From an uncultured Haemophilus sp. (GTDB taxonomy: Bacteria; Pseudomonadota; Gammaproteobacteria; Enterobacterales; Pasteurellaceae), in assembly GCA_959600045.1 (NCBI GenBank), contig CAUGKJ010000080.1:1-5216 (forward strand): a stretch of 5,216 nt of DNA. The letters run 5' to 3'. Positions 1 to 5,216 of this stretch are shown here, piece after piece; within the stretch, counting starts at the first letter, position 1; each line of letters begins with the position of its first letter. A program made the translations under genes and the position numbers. The notes beneath the pieces are model-generated. The model saw only the letters and a list, made by a program, of their open reading frames with translations, did no database searches and was not told the origin of the DNA.

Positions 1-1491
1 GAAGTGCGGTCAAAATACAACTTAGATTCTGCGGTTGAACTCAAACAAGATGAAGATGTGTTAGACACGTGGTTCTCATCAGGCTTATGGACGTTCTCAA
101 CTTTAGGCTGGCCAGAGCAAACTAAAGAACTCAAAATGTTCCACCCAACGGATGTGTTAATTACTGGCTTTGACATCATCTTCTTCTGGGTTGCGCGTAT
201 GATTATGTTTACGATGCACTTCGTGAAAGATGAAAACGGCAAACCGCAAGTACCATTCAAAACGGTGTACGTAACAGGATTGATCCGTGATGAGCAAGGT
301 CAAAAAATGTCTAAATCAAAAGGTAACGTACTTGATCCAATCGATATGATTGACGGCATCAGCCTTGAAGATTTACTTGAAAAACGTACTGGCAATATGA
401 TGCAGCCGCAATTAGCAGAGAAAATTGCTAAAGCAACTCGCAAAGAGTTTGCAGAAGGTATTGCGGCGCATGGTACAGACGCATTGCGTTTCACATTAGC
501 TGCGTTGGCTTCAAACGGTCGTGACATCAACTGGGATATGAAACGCCTAGAAGGCTACCGCAACTTCTGTAATAAATTATGGAATGCAAGCCGTTTCGTC
601 TTAACGAATGAAAAATTGGATTTAAGCGAAGGCGAGATCGAGTTCTCATTAGCCGATCGTTGGATTCAATCAGAATTCAATCGTACCGTGGAAACGTTCC
701 GTAATTCATTAAGCCAATATCGTTTCGACCTTTGTGCTAATGCGATTTATGAGTTTACTTGGAACCAATTCTGTGACTGGTATTTAGAATTGACTAAACC
801 AGTATTTGCCAACGGCAATGCAGCACAAATTCGTGCGGCAAGCCAAACCTTGGTTCATGTGTTAGAAAAATTATTACGTTTAGCACATCCGCTCATTCCA
901 TTTATTACCGAAGAAATTTGGCAAAAAGTGAAAGGATTCTTAGGCATTACGGCTGACAGCATTATGTTACAACCTTTCCCACAAGTGGAAGAGAACGGCT
1001 TTGATCCAGAAGCAGAAGCTGAAATTGAGTGGTTAAAAGAAGTGATCGTTGCGGTGCGTAATATTCGTGCAGAAAGCAATATCGCACCAAGCAAAGGCTT
1101 AGATCTGTTATTCCGTAATTTAAGCGTAGAAAATGCAAAAATTCTCGAAAAACAGACCGCTCTTTTGAAAGCGATGGCGAAATTAGACAACGTTCAAGTA
1201 TTAGCCGCAAACGAAACCGCACCACTTGCGGTAGCGAAACTCGTGGGCAATGCTGAATTGCTCGTACCAATGGCTGGCTTTATCAATAAAGAAGCAGAGC
1301 TTGCCCGTTTAACCAAAGAGATTGAAAAATATCAAAACGAAGTTAAACGTATCGAAAACAAACTCAGCAACGAAGCTTTTGTGGCTAAAGCACCAGAAGC
1401 GGTTATCGCCAAAGAACGTGAAAAACAAGCAGAATACCAATCTGGATTAGAAAAAATCCAAGAGCAGTATAAAGCGATTGAAGCGTTGTAG
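1..1491 (+). CDS. valS: Valyl-tRNA synthetase, 3' part (5' end outside window)
   Basis: This enzyme charges tRNA-Val with valine in the cytoplasm. 496 codons plus TAG are present, roughly the C-terminal half of a protein of about 950 residues in E. coli. The frame is open from base 1 and begins mid-protein, so the GTG at base 4 is an internal valine, not a start. Visible in order (counting the first codon as 1): DTWFSSGLW at about 22-30; [12 protein letters not shown] at about 56-67 in the Rossmann catalytic core; the class I signature KMSKS at 102-106 (bases 304-318), which binds the ATP transition state; [12 protein letters not shown] and [18 protein letters not shown] leading into the helical anticodon-binding domain (about 180-340, with [16 protein letters not shown]); and a C-terminal charged coiled coil (about 425-495) that contacts the tRNA. 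The HIGH motif and the editing domain must lie upstream of the window. The residues match the E. coli protein closely as I remember it. The reading frame shows no lesion. Transcription probably ends at the hairpin 13 bp downstream. Confidence 0.97.
   Translation, partial: EVRSKYNLDSAVELKQDEDVLDTWFSSGLWTFSTLGWPEQTKELKMFHPTDVLITGFDIIFFWVARMIMFTMHFVKDENGKPQVPFKTVYVTGLIRDEQGQKMSKSKGNVLDPIDMIDGISLEDLLEKRTGNMMQPQLAEKIAKATRKEFAEGIAAHGTDALRFTLAALASNGRDINWDMKRLEGYRNFCNKLWNASRFVLTNEKLDLSEGEIEFSLADRWIQSEFNRTVETFRNSLSQYRFDLCANAIYEFTWNQFCDWYLELTKPVFANGNAAQIRAASQTLVHVLEKLLRLAHPLIPFITEEIWQKVKGFLGITADSIMLQPFPQVEENGFDPEAEAEIEWLKEVIVAVRNIRAESNIAPSKGLDLLFRNLSVENAKILEKQTALLKAMAKLDNVQVLAANETAPLAVAKLVGNAELLVPMAGFINKEAELARLTKEIEKYQNEVKRIENKLSNEAFVAKAPEAVIAKEREKQAEYQSGLEKIQEQYKAIEAL
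2..10 (+). repeat. DNA uptake signal sequence (USS) core, inside valS
   Basis: Perfect AAGTGCGGT, followed by TCAAAATA, which fits the AT-rich tail of the extended uptake signal. In Pasteurellaceae this motif marks DNA for uptake by the competence machinery. Here it encodes part of E-V-R-S in valS, just ahead of a conserved block. Confidence 0.9.
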
Positions 1492-1504
1492 TTTTTAAAT
1501 AAAG

Positions 1505-1537
1505 AAAGCGGTCAGATTTAAAGTCTGACCGCTTTTT
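1505..1537 (+). terminator. Rho-independent terminator shared by convergent valS and ydiJ
   Basis: Perfect 12-bp stem, AAAGCGGTCAGA (1505-1516) with TCTGACCGCTTT (1524-1535), 7-nt loop, then a T-rich run continuing through 1537 and again at 1539-1542. It starts 13 bp after the valS stop. It also lies 38 bp beyond the ydiJ stop on the other strand, where the T-tract is weaker (CTTTATTT). It therefore most likely ends valS efficiently and may also stop ydiJ read-through. The arms resemble an inverted uptake-sequence pair with the bases TG missing from each core (AAAG--CGGTCA). Confidence 0.9.
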
Positions 1538-1573
1538 ATTTTCTGCGATATTGTGGTAAGTAGAAAATCTATT

Positions 1574-4500
1574 CTAGTTATTCAATACTTCAAGCAATGC
1601 TTGAACAGGGTGTTTCAAGATGGCTTTTTCATATCGCTTCACTTGGCTACGGCAGGAATAGCCAGTTGCGAGACAATGATTTGGATCTTTACCTTGTAAT
1701 TTTTTGCCCCATGATACGTCGTAAATATCTTTCGACATGGTTTGATTTTGTACTTCATGACCAAATACACCCGCCATACCACAGCAGCCGACTTTTTCTA
1801 CCTTCAAGGTTTGTCCAAATTGCGCGAAAATATTCTGCCATTCTTTTGGGCTGTTTGGCATAAAGGTGGATTCAGTACAATGAGGGAATAAATGCCACTC
1901 AGAAGTGCGGTCAGATTTGGCAATATTTTTCACCGCACTTTGTAATGCGTTACTTTCTAATTGATTGGTCAGCCATTCGTGCGCTGTGAGCACATGGAAG
2001 TCACCGCGAGAATTCCCTAAGGCCTCTTTATATTCATCTCGATAAGAAAGCACAATCGCTGGATCTACACCGACCAAAGGCACATTTAATTTAGCAACGC
2101 GATTTAAAAACTCCGCTTGTGTTTTTGCTGTTTTACTAAAGCGAGTTAAAAAACCTTTAATATGCATGGCTTTTCCATTCGGTTTAAAAGGCAGAATGAT
2201 TGGCTCAAAACCTAGTTTTTGTGTGAGAGCGACAAAATCACGGACCACTTTAGCATCATAATAAGAGGTATAGGGATCTTGTACGATAAAGAGCATATTG
2301 GCTTTTTCTGTTGCACTGAGACCTTCCAATTCTTCTAATTTTTTGCCTTGGTAGCCAATTTCGACTAATTGTTGTTGAAGGTTTGGTTCTGAAAGGAGAG
2401 GCAAATCGGTCATGCCGAGCGTTTTTTCAACTAAGCTTTGTGTGATTTTTAGCTTGGTGAAATAATTGAATAATGCCGGTTGTTTCGCCATATAAGGTGC
2501 GGCAACTTCTAAATTCGCCACAATATGATCTTTGGCTGGACGTAAATAACGGCTGTGATAAAAATGGAAAAATTTTGCACGGAAACTTGGTACATCAATT
2601 TTAATTGGGCATTGGCTTGCACAGGCTTTACAAGCCAGACAAGTATCCATTGCTGCCTTCACTTCATTTGAGAAGTCATATTCGCCGCGCCATTTCTGTA
2701 CGCTATTGCGGAAACGTTCCACAAGTGTGGTCAGTTTCACTTGTGTTTTATGAAAATCTAATTGCTCAGGTGATACGTTTTCATTCGCCATCAATCGCAA
2801 CCACTCACGCACCATAGCGGCTCGTCCTTTTGGCGAGAATACGCGATTTTTACTCACTTTCATGGAAGGGCACATAATGCTGTGCTCATCAAAGTTAAAG
2901 CAAAGCCCGTTACCGTTACAGTTCATCGCGCCTTTGAATTCGTCTCGCATTTGAATCGGGATTTGACGATCATTGTCCGCACGCATTGGCGAGAGAATCG
3001 AATAGAGTTTCGCATCGCTATTAAGTGGCGTACAGATTTTGCCTGGGTTGAGGCGATTATTTGGGTCAAATAAGAACTTCACATAACGCAATTCTTGCCA
3101 AAGTTCGGGAGTGAAGAATTTTTCTCCATAATGAGAACGTACGCCTTTACCGTGTTCACCCCATAGCAAACCGCCGTATTTCACGGTGAGTTCTGCCACT
3201 TCATCTGAAATTTGTTTAAAGAGTTTAACTTGTTCTTTATCGCATAGGTCTAAAGCGGGGCGAACATGCAATACGCCAGCATCAACATGGCCAAACATCC
3301 CATATTGCAGATTGTGGCTATCTAATAAGGCTCTAAATTCTGCAATGTAATCAGCAAGATGTTCTGGTGGTACACAGGTATCTTCTACAAAAGGAATCGG
3401 TTTGGCTGCGCCTTTCGCATTCCCCAATAGCCCCACTGCTTTTTTACGCATGGCGTAAATACGTTCAATAGAAGGCAAGTCAGAACAAAGTTGATAGCCG
3501 ATAATATGATCTTGGCCTTGTGCAATTTTTTCATCTAATTGCTGACAAAGTGCGGTCACTTGGTTGTCGATTTTAGCTTGATTGTTGCCCGCATATTCCA
3601 CAATGTTTAAACCCTGAATTGGATTTTGTTCTTCTTCTGTTAAAAGTTCTTTCACTGAATGCCAAATAATATCTTGCTTAGCAAGGTTTAGCACTTTGGA
3701 ATCGACGGTTTCAACGGAAAGGGCATTGGCTTTCACCATAAAAGGCGCATTGCGAAGGGCAGCATCAAATGAACTGTACTTCACATTAATTAAGGTGCGA
3801 TATTTCGGAATCGGCAATAAATTAAGTTTAGCTTCACAGATAAATGCAAGTGAACCTTCTGAGCCCGTTAAAATTCGGGTGAGATTAAATTCACTTTCAT
3901 CTTTATTAAAGACATTTTTAAGATCGTAACCGGTGAGGAAGCGATTGAGTTGTGGTAAATCTTGAATGATTGAGGCGCGTTTCTCTTTGCAACGTTGGAA
4001 AATCGTTTGATGTAGCGTTTTACCATTTTCTGCAAGCGGGTAGTTTTCTAAAACATCATCAGATTTGACCGCACTTGTATCTAATATTTCACCATTCATT
4101 AAAACAGAACGTAATGCTAAAACGTGATCAGAGGTTTTTCCGTATTGTAATGAACCTTGACCGGAAGCATCGGTATTAATCATGCCACCGAGGGTCGCTC
4201 GATTACTGGTGGAGAGTTCTGGTGCAAAGAATAAGCCGTGAGGTTTTAAAAATTGGTTTAATTGGTCTTTTACTACGCCCGCTTGCACGCGAACCCAATG
4301 TTCTTCTATATTAAGCTCTAAAATGCTCGTCATGTGGCGAGAGAGATCGACAATAATGTTGTTATTTATAGATTGTCCATTGGTACCCGTGCCGCCACCG
4401 CGAGGTGTAAAGGTTAGATGAAGGTATTTCTCTTTATTGGCTAATTTGGTGATACGTACTACATCGGCAACAGATTTAGGGAACAAAATAGCCTGAGGAA

Positions 4501-4651
4501 GTTGTTGATAGACACTGTTATCTGTCGCAATACTTAAACGATCAGCATAATTTGAGGCAATATCACCTTCAAAATGCTGCTTTTGGAGTTCGTTAAGATA
4601 ATCACTTACCACGTTATTAAGTTGTGGCACATTAGAAAGACGGGGCAACAT
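1574..4651 (-). CDS. ydiJ: YdiJ-type FAD/iron-sulfur dehydrogenase (probable D-2-hydroxyglutarate dehydrogenase)
   Basis: A 1025-residue flavoprotein that matches E. coli YdiJ (about 1018 residues) along its length as I recall it. Domains: PCMH-type FAD-binding domain (about 45-275) with PRGGGTGTNGQ at 83-93 and SNRATLGGMINTDASGQGS near 149-167; FAD-oxidase C-terminal domain (about 276-540) with a possible metal-binding histidine pair in GHVDAGVLHV (H455, H462), GEHGKG at 498-503 and NPGKIC at 535-540; an iron-sulfur domain with C578-x5-C584-x9-C594-P and the ferredoxin motif C671-x2-C674-x2-C677-x3-C681-P; and a C-terminal CCG-type region (HCTE 924-927, CCG 956-958, C993, C1000). No signal peptide or membrane segment is seen, so it probably acts on the cytoplasmic side and passes electrons to a carrier or the respiratory chain. 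Family knowledge: such fusions oxidise 2-hydroxy acids. From memory, E. coli YdiJ is reported to oxidise D-2-hydroxyglutarate, a by-product of SerA. The substrate here is inferred, and D-lactate is an alternative. ATG at 4651 is preferred over GTG at 4663 because AGGTGA (4665-4660) sits 8 nt upstream of it and contains that GTG. Confidence 0.95.
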   Translation of the reverse strand: MLPRLSNVPQLNNVVSDYLNELQKQHFEGDIASNYADRLSIATDNSVYQQLPQAILFPKSVADVVRITKLANKEKYLHLTFTPRGGGTGTNGQSINNNIIVDLSRHMTSILELNIEEHWVRVQAGVVKDQLNQFLKPHGLFFAPELSTSNRATLGGMINTDASGQGSLQYGKTSDHVLALRSVLMNGEILDTSAVKSDDVLENYPLAENGKTLHQTIFQRCKEKRASIIQDLPQLNRFLTGYDLKNVFNKDESEFNLTRILTGSEGSLAFICEAKLNLLPIPKYRTLINVKYSSFDAALRNAPFMVKANALSVETVDSKVLNLAKQDIIWHSVKELLTEEEQNPIQGLNIVEYAGNNQAKIDNQVTALCQQLDEKIAQGQDHIIGYQLCSDLPSIERIYAMRKKAVGLLGNAKGAAKPIPFVEDTCVPPEHLADYIAEFRALLDSHNLQYGMFGHVDAGVLHVRPALDLCDKEQVKLFKQISDEVAELTVKYGGLLWGEHGKGVRSHYGEKFFTPELWQELRYVKFLFDPNNRLNPGKICTPLNSDAKLYSILSPMRADNDRQIPIQMRDEFKGAMNCNGNGLCFNFDEHSIMCPSMKVSKNRVFSPKGRAAMVREWLRLMANENVSPEQLDFHKTQVKLTTLVERFRNSVQKWRGEYDFSNEVKAAMDTCLACKACASQCPIKIDVPSFRAKFFHFYHSRYLRPAKDHIVANLEVAAPYMAKQPALFNYFTKLKITQSLVEKTLGMTDLPLLSEPNLQQQLVEIGYQGKKLEELEGLSATEKANMLFIVQDPYTSYYDAKVVRDFVALTQKLGFEPIILPFKPNGKAMHIKGFLTRFSKTAKTQAEFLNRVAKLNVPLVGVDPAIVLSYRDEYKEALGNSRGDFHVLTAHEWLTNQLESNALQSAVKNIAKSDRTSEWHLFPHCTESTFMPNSPKEWQNIFAQFGQTLKVEKVGCCGMAGVFGHEVQNQTMSKDIYDVSWGKKLQGKDPNHCLATGYSCRSQVKRYEKAILKHPVQALLEVLNN
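1903..1911 (+). repeat. USS core, first arm of an inverted pair inside ydiJ
   Basis: Perfect AAGTGCGGT followed by TCAGATTT. It faces a second, oppositely oriented core 20 bp away. In the ydiJ frame it encodes part of S-D-R-T-S. Confidence 0.92.
1932..1940 (-). repeat. USS core, second arm of an inverted pair inside ydiJ
   Basis: Perfect ACCGCACTT on the plus strand (AAGTGCGGT on minus), followed on its own strand by GAAAAATATT, a good AT tail. With the 1903 copy it makes a 9-bp stem with a 20-nt loop in the ydiJ mRNA. No U-tract follows on the ydiJ strand, so it is not a terminator. It encodes S-A-V-K. Confidence 0.92.
3548..3556 (+). repeat. USS core inside ydiJ
   Basis: Perfect AAGTGCGGT, followed by CACTTGGT, a poor match to the AT-rich tail. 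It is read in the ydiJ frame as V-T-A-L in a segment (VTALCQQLDE) that is conserved with E. coli (VNALC as I recall it), so the signal was fitted into a constrained stretch. Confidence 0.88.
4068..4076 (-). repeat. USS core inside ydiJ
   Basis: Perfect ACCGCACTT on plus. On the minus strand it reads AAGTGCGGT then CAAATCTG. It encodes S-A-V-K in LDTSAVKSDD, a surface-type stretch that differs from E. coli YdiJ. Confidence 0.9.
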
Positions 4652-4659
4652 AAAATCAC

Positions 4660-4665
4660 TCACCT
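4660..4665 (-). promoter_or_regulatory. Ribosome binding site of ydiJ (decides the start)
   Basis: AGGTGA on the minus strand, 8 nt before the ATG at 4651, complementary to the anti-Shine-Dalgarno sequence. The possible GTG start at 4663-4661 lies inside this hexamer and would have no site of its own. The protein from the ATG begins MLPRLSNVPQ, which aligns with the E. coli start (MIPQISQAPG, from memory). Confidence 0.85.
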
Positions 4666-4691
4666 ATATATAAGAGAAGAAAGTGAATTTG

Positions 4692-4720
4692 ATGATATAT
4701 GAAGCTCAAAAAAAAGTCGA
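4692..4720 (-). promoter_or_regulatory. Predicted sigma-70 promoter of ydiJ
   Basis: On the minus strand, TCGACT (4720-4715, 4 of 6 to TTGACA) and TATCAT (4697-4692, 5 of 6 to TATAAT) are separated by 17 bp. The expected transcript start near 4685 gives a leader of about 34 nt. This is a consensus match in AT-rich DNA, so it is a candidate only. Confidence 0.45.
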
Positions 4721-4751
4721 TTTCAACAAAAGATATTTTTTGTTAGAATAG

Positions 4752-4780
4752 AAATCGGGTTAAAAAGTAACCCGATTTTT
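4752..4780 (+). terminator. Terminator-like hairpin between two divergent genes
   Basis: Perfect 11-bp stem, AAATCGGGTTA (4752-4762) with TAACCCGATTT (4768-4778), 5-nt loop AAAAG, and a run of five T at 4776-4780. The form is a classic intrinsic terminator for plus-strand transcription. On the minus strand the T-run is broken (ATTTCTATTC). No plus-strand gene lies upstream of it: ydiJ is on the other strand and the predicted ompA promoter is further right. What it terminates is not evident. Confidence 0.7.
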
Positions 4781-4781
4781 G

Positions 4782-4795
4782 TGAACAAATGTTCA
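4782..4795. promoter_or_regulatory. 14-bp palindrome, possible operator
   Basis: TGAACA-AA-TGTTCA, a perfect 6-2-6 dyad just after the orphan hairpin, about 50 bp upstream of the predicted ompA -35 box and about 60 bp upstream of the predicted ydiJ -35 box. The symmetry suits a dimeric DNA-binding protein placed to act on either promoter. I cannot name the protein: it is a poor match to CRP (only the left TGTGA half-site fits). Confidence 0.35.
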
Positions 4796-4843
4796 TTTTA
4801 GGGGTTGTTTGTCTATAAAATAACCAAAAAGGGCAAAAAAAGT

Positions 4844-4871
4844 TTGATCTTTGGTGTTTTTATAGGATAAT
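4844..4871 (+). promoter_or_regulatory. Predicted sigma-70 promoter of the ompA-family gene
   Basis: TTGATC (4844-4849, 4 of 6) and GATAAT (4866-4871, 5 of 6) are separated by 16 bp. Transcription would start near 4878, giving a leader of roughly 170 nt. A long leader is expected: E. coli ompA mRNA has one of a little over 130 nt that controls its stability. Confidence 0.55.
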
Positions 4872-4888
4872 AACCATACTTTTGAACG

Positions 4889-4958
4889 TTCCTTTGGCTA
4901 TGGCAAAGGAATTGAATTTGTCAAAAGGATAAGTTAGGGCAAATTCAAAACCCTAGTT
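4889..4958 (+). promoter_or_regulatory. Structured 5' leader of the ompA-family mRNA
   Basis: Three stems can be drawn. The first is TTCCTTTG (4889-4896) with CAAAGGAA (4904-4911), 8 bp and a 7-nt loop, about 10 nt from the predicted 5' end. The second is TTGAATTTG (4912-4920) with CAAATTCAA (4940-4948), 9 bp with a 19-nt loop, abutting the first. The third is AGTTAGGG (4932-4939) with CCCTAGTT (4951-4958), 8 pairs including two G-U. The second and third interlock and are hard to satisfy fully at once. By analogy with E. coli ompA, the 5'-most hairpin may protect the mRNA from decay. That role is inferred. Confidence 0.5.
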
Positions 4959-5038
4959 AAGCAACGTTTAGAGTGTTTCTTTTTTATAAAGTTCACAATA
5001 AACAAGGAAACTTTTCTTATTAATAACGATGACTAAAT

Positions 5039-5044
5039 AGAGGA
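5039..5044 (+). promoter_or_regulatory. Ribosome binding site of the ompA-family gene
   Basis: AGAGGA, 7 nt before the ATG at 5052. Good purine-rich match at standard spacing, consistent with a highly expressed porin. Confidence 0.85.
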
Positions 5045-5051
5045 CATCAAA

Positions 5052-5216
5052 ATGAAAAAAACTGCAATCGCATTAGTCGTTGCTGGTTTAGCAGCAGCTT
5101 CTGTAGCTCAAGCAGCTCCACAAGAAAACACTTTCTATGCAGGTGTTAAAGCTGGTCAAGCATCTTTCCACGATGGTATCAAAGCTAACACTGATGCTAC
5201 TAACCCTCGTAGCTTA
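5052..5216 (+). CDS. ompA: OmpA-family outer membrane protein (P5-like), 5' end only
   Basis: Fifty-five codons are present; the gene runs off the right edge. Residues 1-21 form a Sec signal peptide: MKK, a hydrophobic core and A-Q-A at the cleavage site, so the mature protein starts [14 protein letters not shown]. That is the first beta strand of the eight-stranded OmpA barrel (compare E. coli APKDNTWYTGAKLG, from memory). It matches Haemophilus outer membrane protein P5. The family has this N-terminal barrel plus a C-terminal peptidoglycan-binding domain that ties the outer membrane to the wall; P5 also takes part in adhesion and complement evasion in H. influenzae. Residues from about 39 ([14 protein letters not shown]) enter surface loop 1, which varies between strains. 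The start is firm: ATG, signal peptide and a good ribosome site agree. It is transcribed divergently from ydiJ with its own promoter and long leader. Confidence 0.95.
   Translation, partial: MKKTAIALVVAGLAAASVAQAAPQENTFYAGVKAGQASFHDGIKANTDATNPRSL

Noticed and set aside
4..6. GTG at base 4 as a start of valS
   Set aside because: It is part of a USS core inside an open frame that continues to base 1, and the following residues match the middle of valyl-tRNA synthetase, so the true start is upstream.
300..1270. Open frames of 76-111 codons on the minus strand within valS
   Set aside because: They overlap a strongly conserved gene, have no ribosome site or recognisable protein features, and are what chance gives opposite a coding region.
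2723..2731. AAGTGTGGT in ydiJ as another uptake sequence
   Set aside because: It has one mismatch in the core (C to T). It may be a weak or decayed site but does not meet the perfect-core standard used for the others.
1597..3929. Open frames of 63-88 codons on the plus strand within ydiJ
   Set aside because: They are antisense to a complete conserved gene. Their residues are shadows of its codons and no family is recognisable.
4725..4744. AACAAAA/TTTTGTT hairpin
   Set aside because: Seven A-T dominated pairs in AT-rich DNA; weak and likely by chance.
4780..4795. CRP-type site over TGTGAACAAATGTTCA
   Set aside because: The left half TGTGA is good but the right half GTTCA matches only two of five expected bases. 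The sequence is better described as the TGAACA/TGTTCA palindrome.
4803..4825. GGTTGTTT/AAATAACC imperfect dyad and TATAAA at 4814 as an alternative ompA promoter
   Set aside because: No acceptable -35 box lies 16-18 bp before the TATAAA, and the dyad needs a mismatch in DNA. The TTGATC/GATAAT pair downstream is better.
5029..5040. Three-codon frame ATG ACT AAA TAG just before the ompA ribosome site, as a leader peptide
   Set aside because: No Shine-Dalgarno lies at proper spacing before it, and frames this short arise by chance in AT-rich leaders. Its stop touching the ompA ribosome site is noted but not enough.
1..5216. A novel multi-gene defence, mobile or biosynthetic system
   Set aside because: All coding capacity is accounted for by three housekeeping-type genes. 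There are no repeats other than uptake sequences, no transposase or integrase, and no unexplained large frame.

Overview
The window looks like chromosomal DNA of a Pasteurellaceae bacterium, most likely a Haemophilus species. Three things point there. The 9-bp core of the Haemophilus-type DNA uptake signal sequence (AAGTGCGGT or its complement) occurs five times in 5.2 kb. The base composition is AT-rich. The protein at the right edge opens with a signal peptide and first barrel strand that I recognise from the Haemophilus OmpA-family porin P5. I cannot fix the species: the only fast-evolving segment, the first surface loop of the porin, is cut off by the window edge.

Layout. Bases 1-1491 (+) are the 3' half of valS, valyl-tRNA synthetase. 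They carry the end of the catalytic domain with KMSKS, the anticodon-binding domain and the C-terminal coiled coil. An 82-bp convergent gap follows with one strong hairpin terminator that can serve both flanking genes. Bases 4651-1574 (-) are a complete ydiJ-type gene. It encodes a 1025-residue flavin and iron-sulfur oxidoreductase whose E. coli homologue has been linked to D-2-hydroxyglutarate oxidation. The 400-bp gap at 4652-5051 separates ydiJ from the divergent ompA-family gene. It holds a predicted promoter for each gene, a terminator-like hairpin belonging to neither, a 14-bp palindrome, and a structured leader of about 170 nt ahead of ompA. Bases 5052-5216 (+) are the first 55 codons of the ompA/P5 gene.

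The genes are not an obvious pathway: a translation enzyme, a cytoplasmic-side 2-hydroxy-acid dehydrogenase and a major outer-membrane protein, each in its own transcription unit. I see no mobile element, CRISPR array, tRNA or rRNA, and no convincing new multi-gene system. The points most worth a second look lie in the divergent intergenic region (the orphan terminator and the ompA leader with competing stems). Next is an inverted pair of uptake sequences inside ydiJ, in a stretch that appears to be an insertion relative to E. coli YdiJ.
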